Part shown: positions 57,189-64,000 of the stretch, in pieces
Layout: the number at the start of each line of letters is the position of its first letter
Position numbering within the stretch: position 1 is the first letter of the stretch
Notes under the pieces: model-generated
The model's database searches: none
What the model was told of the DNA's origin: nothing
The model's input: the letters and a program-made list of their open reading frames with translations, nothing else
Position numbers and translations under genes: made by a program
Source of the DNA: Hymenopellis radicata
Lineage: Eukaryota; Basidiomycota; Agaricomycetes; Agaricales; Physalacriaceae
NCBI GenBank assembly: GCA_015501595.1
Contig: JADNRX010000166.1
Coordinates: 50,771-114,770, forward strand
Reading direction: 5' to 3'
Length of the DNA: 64,000 nucleotides

Positions 57189-59263
57189 ATGCGAAGTGCA
57201 GCATTCTCCGTGCTGGCGTTCGCCGCCACCGCGGCCCTCGCGCAGGCCGACGACAAGCCCGTGTTTACTGTGAGCTCCCCCGTTGGCAGGCAGAGAGAGA
57301 CTCGCACTAATGCCATTCATTGCCAGCCGACCGAAATCAAAGCGCCTTTCCTTGAACAATTCACTGACGACTGGGCCCAGCGGTGGACGCCGTCAGAGGC
57401 GACCAAGAAGACCCCGGTTGGCGGCGAGACATTCAGCTATGTCGGCGAGTGGAAGGTCGAGGAGCCCTCGATCTCCGTTGTCGCGGGCGACGAGGGTCTC
57501 GTGGCCAAGACCAAGGCCGCGCACCACGCCATCTCTGCCCCTTTCAGCGAGCCCATCGACTTCAAGGCTGAGCCGCTCGTCGTGCAGTACGAGGTCAAGT
57601 ACCAGAAGGGCGGCAACTGCGGCGGTGGATACATCAAGCTCCTTGAAGACGGCTTCCAGACGAGCGGCAAGGAGTTTTCTGACACCACCCGTGGGTCGTC
57701 ATGTTCGGTCCTGATCTTACCTGCCCCGGCACCAAGGTGTGTCGCGTTGTCTTTTGCGCCTCAATCTTGTTGTTGACTCTTTCAAGGTCCACTTTATCTT
57801 CCGCCACAAGAACCCTCTTACTGGCGAGTTTGAAGAGAAGCACCTCAAGCTTCCCCACAAGCCTTCTATCGAGAAACTTACCAACCTTTACACTCTTGTC
57901 ATCAAGTACGTGGTCGTGCAGTATACTCGTCTTTGATCGAGTACTAATCATCACTTGTTACAGCCCCGACAGCACCTTTGAGGTCTTCTTCAACGGAGAG
58001 AGCAAGCGTTCCGGCTCCTTGCTCGAAGAATTCGAGCCTGCTGTCAACCCCGACAAGGAAGTTGACGACACCTCAGACACTAAGCCTGAAGACTGGGTCG
58101 ACACCAAGAGGATTGCTGACCCCGAAGCCGTCAAGGCGAGTATTGTAATACATTCTCACATGCATGATAACTAATGTCTTTCTCACAGCCCGAGGACTGG
58201 GACGAAGAGGCCCCATACGAAATCGTTGACGAGGAGGCTGAGAAGCCTGAAGGCTGGTTGGACGATGAGGAATTGACTATCCCCGACCCTGGTGAGTGTT
58301 TTCGCAAACCTTCCAGCTTTTTTACTTATTGTTATCGCAGACGCTGAGAAGCCTGAGGAATGGGATGACGAGGAGGATGGCGACTGGATTGCACCCACTG
58401 TTTCTAACCCCAAGTGCGAAGACGCTCCTGGATGCGGTGAATGGAAACGGTACGCGTGTTGGTTTGTGGATGAGGTTCTGCTTTGCTTACTTTGTCCATC
58501 AGTCCTAACAAGGCCAACCCCGACTACAAGGGCAAGTGGTACGCACCCATGATCGACAACCCCGAATACAAGGGCGAGTGGGCACCCCGCAAGATCCCCA
58601 ACCCCGACTACTTCGAAGACCTTGCACCCGTCAAGTCCCTTGAGAAGATTGTAAGCACCGACGCTGTACTCTTCTACGTGCACGTTCTGACCCTTCTTAT
58701 TTAGGGTGGTGTCGGTATCGAACTCTGGACGATGACCGAGGACATCTTGTTCGACAACTTATACGTTGGACACTCGCTCGATGACGCCAAGGCGTTCGCT
58801 GCCGAGACTTTCGATGTCAAGAAGCCTCTCGAGGCTGCTGCTGCCAAACCCGTCAAGAGCGTTGATGATGATGAGGATGAGGTTACTTTCAGCGAGGATC
58901 CCATTGGTTACATCCGCGAGAAGGTTCTCGACTTTATCGACCTCCTCAAGCTTGACCCTCTGCTTGCTTTCAAGACCCACCCTGAGACTGGCGCTGCTCT
59001 TGCAGTTTCTACTCTCACATTCTTGGGAATGGTTGGTGTTCTACTGGGTCTCATTGGTTCGAGCCAGAAGCCTGTCGTCAAGGTTCGTTCTCTTTGTTCT
59101 GTTCCCTTTTATCAAGTGCTGATCATGTCCATAGTCTGCAAAGAAGACCGACGCTCCTTCACCAGACGACAAGAAGAAGACCGAGGCCGCACCCGTTGCG
59201 CCTGCCGGTGGTGAGAAGAAGGAAGAAGGCGGTGCGAAAAAGCGGGCTGCGGCTGCAAAGTAA
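57189..59263 (+). CDS. CNE1: Calnexin, ER membrane lectin chaperone
   Basis: Signal peptide [20 protein letters not shown], cleaved near QADDK. The lectin domain follows: [76 protein letters not shown] (first cysteine pair), [20 protein letters not shown]. The proline-rich P-domain arm has type 1 repeats ([58 protein letters not shown]) and type 2 repeats ([35 protein letters not shown]). After [20 protein letters not shown] comes one transmembrane helix ([20 protein letters not shown]) and a short cytosolic tail rich in Lys/Ala. Calnexin holds monoglucosylated glycoproteins in the ER for folding by PDI-family partners. At least eight short introns occur, the first 57270-57326. The context GCCACCATGC fits the start. 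Confidence 0.97.
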
Positions 59264-59486
59264 AGTCTTGACTATGGGGGGAAGGTCGGAGGCTGCTGCC
59301 TGCGTCGATGTATGTGTTCATCTGCTCCCGCTTACCACACGATATACACATTGCTTTCAATGTCTGCTACATTGGTCTTTTCTGAGGATAAATACCAGCA
59401 TTTGGGTCGTCTCTGGTTGTATAAAAAGTACTGAAAAAATATAATATTTCCTCTCAAAATATGCTGTTTCAAGGAAGAGTGTAGTC

Positions 59487-59699
59487 TCAAGCTAAGACTG
59501 ATGCTTCTCGTACTTCACCACGAGTTGGAGCATGTCGCACCACACTACTAAGATCATATTGTGGCGGCACTGTCAGTGCTTGACCTCTGAACTTCTCCAT
59601 CACATTGAAGAAGGTAGAATACTCGCTAAGGGTTATATCGTCGAAAACAGGCTCGTGCTCCATGATCGGGCTCGATCGTGCTGAAAATCCGCTCAGCAT
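59487..59699 (-). pseudogene. FunK1 kinase C-terminal tail fragment
   Basis: The frame contains EHEPVFDDITLSEYSTFFNV followed by MEKFRGQALTVPP. It aligns by eye with the tail of the FunK1-like copy at 63680 (DEETLDGKIQYSTFFDVMKS). No kinase domain is attached, so it is a detached relic just downstream of calnexin. Confidence 0.6.
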
Positions 59700-59959
59700 A
59701 CTGACCCCCGCCGATAGATAACTGCTCCACAGACCTTGACAAGGAATGGCGGACTTGCGTGGCTACTTGCAGTGGTGTTGGCATTAGATTGAGAATCATT
59801 CTTGGACTAGAGTGAAAGTAGGAGACAACGGAGAGCTATTCATTCATGTGTGGCGTGTATTCCGGAATCCGGCCTTCATATGGGCGGGCAACGAATAATG
59901 CAAGCAAAGAATTATCGCCCCTAGTGTTCATAGACGATATCATCCTTGATTTACATCCA

Positions 59960-60960
59960 CACATAACTGTCTCGAGAGCGGAGGCGCTCGAAGTGGTTTA
60001 CCTTCAAAGTTGTTCATCACGTCGAAAAAATGGAATACTGAACGTGGCCGCCTAGAGTGTCATGGTCGAATGTAGGCTTCTCGAGGCCATTTCCAGCGCA
60101 TCGTATTCCTCTTCAAAAGCATCGCCCAAAGCCAGAAAGCCTTGCCTCAGCGAATGCTTGAGTGCCCGGATCCAGCCCTTGAAACCCCCGAACGAAGACG
60201 ACATTATGTTGTTCGTGTGGAGCGGGCTATCGGATGGTTCCGCGCTGTTGATGAAAGCCAGTTTCTTTTCCGCAAGGTTATCCCAGCTTAGAGTGGAATC
60301 AAACCACTGGCTCAGAGGAAGGTTACTCCGTTTCTCGACTTGCTCTTTTCGGCTCTGGATGTGAAGGAAGTGGGTTCGGCGGCCCTAAACTTGTAACAAG
60401 TGAAGAGAATCAACATGACGTAGAAAAGGGACTCTAGGTCGTGGCGATATATGTGCTCGGGGTGGAGACTATACTTTCGCAGTGCGGGGGAGGGATGTTG
60501 CCTTCAAATCCTCGACAGATCCATGTCGATCCAGACACCGTAGATGTCGCCCTCGTCGTGAAAACGGTACATGATGTTCGCCAGACTAATATCACGATGC
60601 AAAATGCGGGAGTTGTCGTAAAGCCATTTATGACCTAGAAGAGGATGAGTACGATGGGATAATGGACAACAAAACTACTCACAATTTAGGACATCGTAAA
60701 ACACTTGCGCAAAGTCAGACGCGTTGGGCAGAGTGTCTATTGGGAACAACTCCTCCATGATGATAATGCGCAATGTCCCGAGCGACTCATCGCAAAGAAT
60801 GCGTTCTTCGGAGGATCGTCATGTAGGGCTTCCGCAACACGAACTTGCATCGTACCAGGGATGATTTGTAGGTGCTCCGCATGAAGTATATGGGGCAGGT
60901 GTCGTAGAACCCGTGCGTGTCGCCAGCATCAATCGTTACCGCCCTCGCTTTGTGAACTTA
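59960..60960 (-). pseudogene. FunK1-type fungal protein kinase, degenerate
   Basis: On the minus strand, blocks in several frames read RILCDESLGTLRIIIMEELF, PNASDFAQVFYDVLN, HKWLYDNSRILHRDISLANI (catalytic loop HRD...N), DEGDIYGVWIDMDLSR (the DFD motif reads DMD here), EHIYRHDLESLFYVM, LSQWFDSTLSWDNLAEKKLA and TLGGHVQYSIF. This is the FunK1 order, a kinase family expanded in mushroom-forming fungi. The GTxPYMA segment between DMDLSR and EHIYRHDLES is missing, with a stop just after the DMD motif. The tail is shifted by one base at a run of six A (60025-60030 region) before FDVMNNFEGKPL. At least three lesions make it a pseudogene. Confidence 0.7.
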
Positions 60961-61612
60961 TCTTCTGGTGTTCGCGCCGCCGTGGGCAAACTGATTTTGA
61001 TCACGAGCCGCGGTGAGTGAAGAGGCATCTGTTCGCTGTGCTTTGACAACGTAGGGGTCAGCTCGACGGTAGACTTCTCCAAAGGAGTATACACAACTTA
61101 TTCCAGTTTGTTTTGATCGCCCCGAACACTGCACAGAGGGAAGAAAGCAAAAGGGTGAGAACAAGTAGGAAAGGAGACCTAAGTGGGTATGTAGACCTAC
61201 ACTCCCTCCTCTGTGATCAAGAGAAGGGGTGTTGTGGCCGAAGGCAACTCCAGGACCGTCCAACTTCACACAGGTGATTTGGCATTTATTGTGGCCCGAA
61301 AATGGTCCCTCATCGAGGTGGGCTGTGAATTAGGTCATGGTGGTGGAGGCCTGGTCTACGTTGACTTCAACAGTCAAATGACTTCGTCGTGGATGAAAAA
61401 AAAAGGTGTGAAGGAGAGAAGTGATCGAAAAGAATTCCCGCGACAATCCCAAAATAGTCCCTTTTTGGCATCGCTTCCTTCTCTTCCTTTCCCCACTCCG
61501 CTATTCTCAACCTTATCCCGTAACTACCGCTATCCTACTCTATTCGAAACCGTAAGTCATTATATGGTCTCGAAACGTAGTCGCCTATGCTGACCGTCTT
61601 ACCGAACAGTCC
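60961..61612. other. Intergenic and kinase N-terminal remnant
   Basis: A minus-strand frame at 60958-61269 with VVKAQRTDASSLTAARDQ could be an eroded kinase N-lobe, but I cannot support it. The right part is the promoter and 5' leader of the 61613 gene, with a probable 5' UTR intron at 61552-61609 (GTAAGT to GAACAG). Confidence 0.4.
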
Positions 61613-62830
61613 ATGTCGCATCTCGCCGCTATCCTTCGCTCCATTAGCCCTAAAGCCAACATCTCTGCCATCATCCATAACTATGTCGACGACTTCAACA
61701 GAGATCGCCTTCATGTAAATCGCGACACGTCGTCTGCAGCATGCATATTCGAACAGAGTATCCATAAACAAGCGTGTCGTGCCCAACTTCTGGAAGGCCC
61801 GCCAACCAAAACTATCATGCCACGCTCGACGTTTGATCGCCTTCTTGACGCGCTTCAAGAGATTTCCGCGGAGGCTCGCGATTCTCAAGACATCATTGTC
61901 GATCACTACGACTTACATTCCTACTCTACACGTCCCCACCTCCCTTTTTGCCTATTCTACCGACGTCTAAGGCTCGTCCTTCCGGACGATGTTTTATCTG
62001 ACGTCCTCCACATCCTGTGGGTCTTCACGGACGGGATTACCTCACAACTACAAACTTTAGCTTTGTCTATTTGCGCACATATTCCGCCGTTCGTCATTCT
62101 ACAGTTCACTCGAACCATGCAACACGCACCACCGCCATCGCTGAGCGTCCCTGAAGAAGAACCAGTCTTAAAGCCTGTCATCATGCGCAAAGTCTCGACC
62201 TTTGGACCCAACTCGCAGTGCTCCTATCTTCCTCGTTTGTCGTTATCGAAGGAACTGCCAACACAGACCCCTGAATCCAGCAACTTGCAGAAACAGTCGG
62301 TTTCTACTGGTGCACATCCGTATCCTTCGCCTGTCATTCCTCCTCCTCTTCCTACCACTAAGGAACAGAAAACTACACCTCAAGGCGTCGATGGTCATGA
62401 CTCTGACAATTACTCGCCAGTCCCTCGGACAAACTTCCTAAAGCCAGCGGCTCCTCGTAACGTGCCTCGTACATTGTCCCTCGCTCCCGCCAAGTATGAA
62501 GGCAAATCAGAATATCCATTTCCCGACTACCTCAAGAGGAAGCATTGTTCCCCGCCCACGTCCCCTCGTAAACGGAGAAGACTTTCAGTCGGAAGTGGGA
62601 AGGAAAACGTTGTTGGGGCTCAGGTTGGTGGCGATCATCAAGGACTCGGAGGAACATCGGGTGCAGTGTCGTCTGCCCGCCATGACAAGAAGCGCATCGA
62701 TATCCAGGCCACATTGACAAAGACAGACTTGGACTCGGAGGGTCAGGCGAAGAATGAGGTTGAGGAGTCCGAGGGCACATTCATGGAGCGCCGACAACGC
62801 TTGGAGGGCTTGCTTTTTCACCGTCATTAG
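61613..62830 (+). CDS. Unknown protein with bipartite-like NLS
   Basis: A 405-codon frame starting MSHLAAILRSISPKANISAI three bases after a probable 5' UTR intron acceptor. The N-terminal 160 residues look folded (STFDRLLDALQEISAEARDS, LHSYSTRPHLPFCLFYRRLR, LVLPDDVLSDVLHILW). A 39-nt stretch after HILW (GTCTTC to TTTAG at about 62021-62060) might be an intron. The rest is disordered and Pro/Ser-rich, with SPRKRRRLSVGSGKENV as a likely nuclear localisation signal and an acidic end (EVEESEGTFMERRQRLEGLL). I do not recognise the family. A nuclear role is inferred from the NLS alone. Confidence 0.65.
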   Translation: MSHLAAILRSISPKANISAIIHNYVDDFNRDRLHVNRDTSSAACIFEQSIHKQACRAQLLEGPPTKTIMPRSTFDRLLDALQEISAEARDSQDIIVDHYDLHSYSTRPHLPFCLFYRRLRLVLPDDVLSDVLHILWVFTDGITSQLQTLALSICAHIPPFVILQFTRTMQHAPPPSLSVPEEEPVLKPVIMRKVSTFGPNSQCSYLPRLSLSKELPTQTPESSNLQKQSVSTGAHPYPSPVIPPPLPTTKEQKTTPQGVDGHDSDNYSPVPRTNFLKPAAPRNVPRTLSLAPAKYEGKSEYPFPDYLKRKHCSPPTSPRKRRRLSVGSGKENVVGAQVGGDHQGLGGTSGAVSSARHDKKRIDIQATLTKTDLDSEGQAKNEVEESEGTFMERRQRLEGLLFHRH

Positions 62831-63679
62831 GTATCGTTCCGTTGGCAGATGCGTGGCTTCATTACTACAACATTTTTATTACCCTCCAACTATCGCTCGC
62901 ACTATCTTGGCAGAAACAGTATGTTACAGTATAATATATCTTACGGTGCGGGTTAAGCTCCATGGGTTTCTTTAGGCTATCTGCGGGCAAGGTACGTCTC
63001 CACGCGCTACTGCATCTTCGGTACTGCCGAAAGTGAATGGACTCATGCCATATCTGAACTTCAGGAAGTCTCATCCGTCGACAGATAGACGTGACCGTGA
63101 TGTAGTCTATACTACTGTTGAGTACTAGATGGAACGAGACAAGTCAACGTTGCTCGCTACATGTCGAAGACAGCGATAGTGAAGTGGTTATCATGCTTAC
63201 CTTCCAAGCAAGGGGTCCGACTCCCTTAGCGTAAGACAGTGTTGACTTTTTTGCCGGATAAAGAAACTCGTCAAGACTCGATGACTCAAACGGTATCGCG
63301 GCATCGGACTCACCTTCAGTCCAATTCCGTATTGCATTAGATCTGCCAATGCCGCCAGCAGAATCGTTTTCTACCGACTTGATCAAGGGGACTGAACCAT
63401 CACCCCAAATCTATCGGCTCAGTCTGCCCTATGCGCTCTCTCACTAATGCATCGCCAGATCGTACTAATGCTTTACGGGAAGACGCGATCTTATTTAATG
63501 GGGAGGGAGTCATGAAGCTAGCTTAAGGCGATCAGAAGCGTGTGCCACGGGCTCAGTGTCTTCGCGCGCGTTCCGCCTACATTATTGGTGCCTCACTCTC
63601 AATCGAAAGTGAACATCAGGAAACTAAATGATAATCATAGTATACAGTGTGTTGATACCATTCCATAAGTCCAAGTAGT
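62831..63679. other. Intergenic with a tRNA-like sequence
   Basis: 0.85 kb between the unknown protein and the FunK1 tail. Apart from the tRNA-Gly-like sequence, no gene is supported; an 80-codon minus-strand frame (63144-63386) overlaps it and lacks features. Confidence 0.4.
63169..63235 (+). ncRNA. tRNA-Gly(UCC)-like sequence, probably a pseudogene or SINE head
   Basis: TAGTGAAGTGG fits the internal A box (TRGYNNARNNGG), with a D stem GTGA/TCAT around AGTGGTTA. The loop CTTCCAA has anticodon TCC and U33, and its stem CTTAC/GCAAG pairs at four of five positions. GGTCCGACTCC differs from the B-box consensus at two bases. The variable loop is missing and the ends do not form a normal acceptor stem, so this is unlikely to be a working tRNA. 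Confidence 0.35.
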
Positions 63680-64000
63680 CTACAATGTAACTCGAAGATC
63701 CTTGCCTGCGAAGGACTTCATCACATCGAAGAAGGTGGAATACTGAATTTTCCCGTCCAGCGTTTCCTCATCGATAGGAAGATCAACACCCATGCACGCC
63801 GCCATGGTGACCTCATCATTGTATGAGGCGCGCGCGCGAAATCCGAGGGACATGAAGAATCGAAGGCGCACGATCCAGATTTTGAAATCGAACAACGAGG
63901 ATCCACGGGGGACGAGCTTGTCGATATTCACCGTCGGGCTGTCACTAGGAAAGCCCGTGAACTCGAAGTCGTTCTTGGCGACACCTAGCTTTTCCCACGT
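63680..64000 (-). CDS. FunK1-type kinase, C-terminal part (continues beyond window)
   Basis: The frame reads TWEKLGVAKNDFEFTGFPSD at the window edge, then FDFKIWIVRLRFFMSLGFRA, VDLPIDEETLDGKIQYSTFF, DVMKSFAGKDLRVTL and a stop at 63680-63682. This is the usual C-terminal tail of FunK1 kinases in agarics. No lesion is visible in the part shown. The catalytic domain must lie to the right of the window, so whether the gene is intact cannot be judged. Confidence 0.65.
   Translation of the reverse strand, partial: TWEKLGVAKNDFEFTGFPSDSPTVNIDKLVPRGSSLFDFKIWIVRLRFFMSLGFRARASYNDEVTMAACMGVDLPIDEETLDGKIQYSTFFDVMKSFAGKDLRVTL

Noticed and set aside
57283..57714. 143-codon second frame inside calnexin
   Set aside because: An Arg/Ser-rich shadow of the calnexin lectin-domain exon.

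Overview
The window is nuclear DNA of a basidiomycete fungus, most likely an Agaricomycete. Almost every gene is interrupted by many short GT-AG introns of about 45-60 nt, both strands are densely used, and several families typical of mushroom-forming fungi are present: FunK1 kinases, a DUF6535 membrane protein, a DUF6593 protein, and an HNH protein of the agaric type. No bacterial-style operons, rRNA genes or CRISPR arrays are seen. Gene models were built by hand from conserved residues, splice motifs and phase. Functions rest on recognised protein motifs, not on database searches.

Left part (1-20.6 kb), mostly single-copy genes: the 3' nine-tenths of the exosome cofactor helicase SKI2, a homeodomain-like protein, a low-complexity protein, an RRM protein, a SIKE/FGFR1OP2 (fungal SCI1) homologue of the STRIPAK complex, an F-box/LRR-like protein, 3.3 kb with no recognisable gene, a 734-residue coiled-coil protein, and a nuclear-type protein whose 5' end is an internal tandem duplication.

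Centre (21-41 kb), a strongly rearranged accessory block. Two arms of about 3.8-4.0 kb form an inverted duplication (21.88-25.70 and 34.38-38.37 kb), each carrying a 15-exon cytochrome P450. The right copy can be spliced into a complete 549-residue enzyme; the left copy has a one-base insertion. The 8.7 kb spacer holds a degenerate repeat array (25.7-29.8 kb) and two conserved single-copy genes (LAMTOR2/roadblock-like and NF-YB/HAP3). It also holds a truncated D-amino-acid-oxidase-like gene abutting a DUF6535 fragment. A direct duplicate of the oxidase, complete at 421 residues, lies beyond the right arm.

Right part (42-64 kb), mainly conserved housekeeping genes: a Mei2-like two-RRM protein divergent from a Rab5-type GTPase, a DUF6593 protein, an F-box-like protein, an HNH protein with a probable frameshift, a LINE-type reverse transcriptase tail, prefoldin subunit 1, the U5 snRNP GTPase SNU114, and calnexin. 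The window ends in a cluster of decayed FunK1 kinase copies around an unknown NLS-bearing protein and a tRNA-Gly-like sequence.

There is no functional operon logic. The conserved genes serve RNA decay, splicing, translation folding, endosomal traffic and transcription. The P450 and the oxidase are the plausible secondary or catabolic metabolism genes, and they sit in the part that has been duplicated and inverted.
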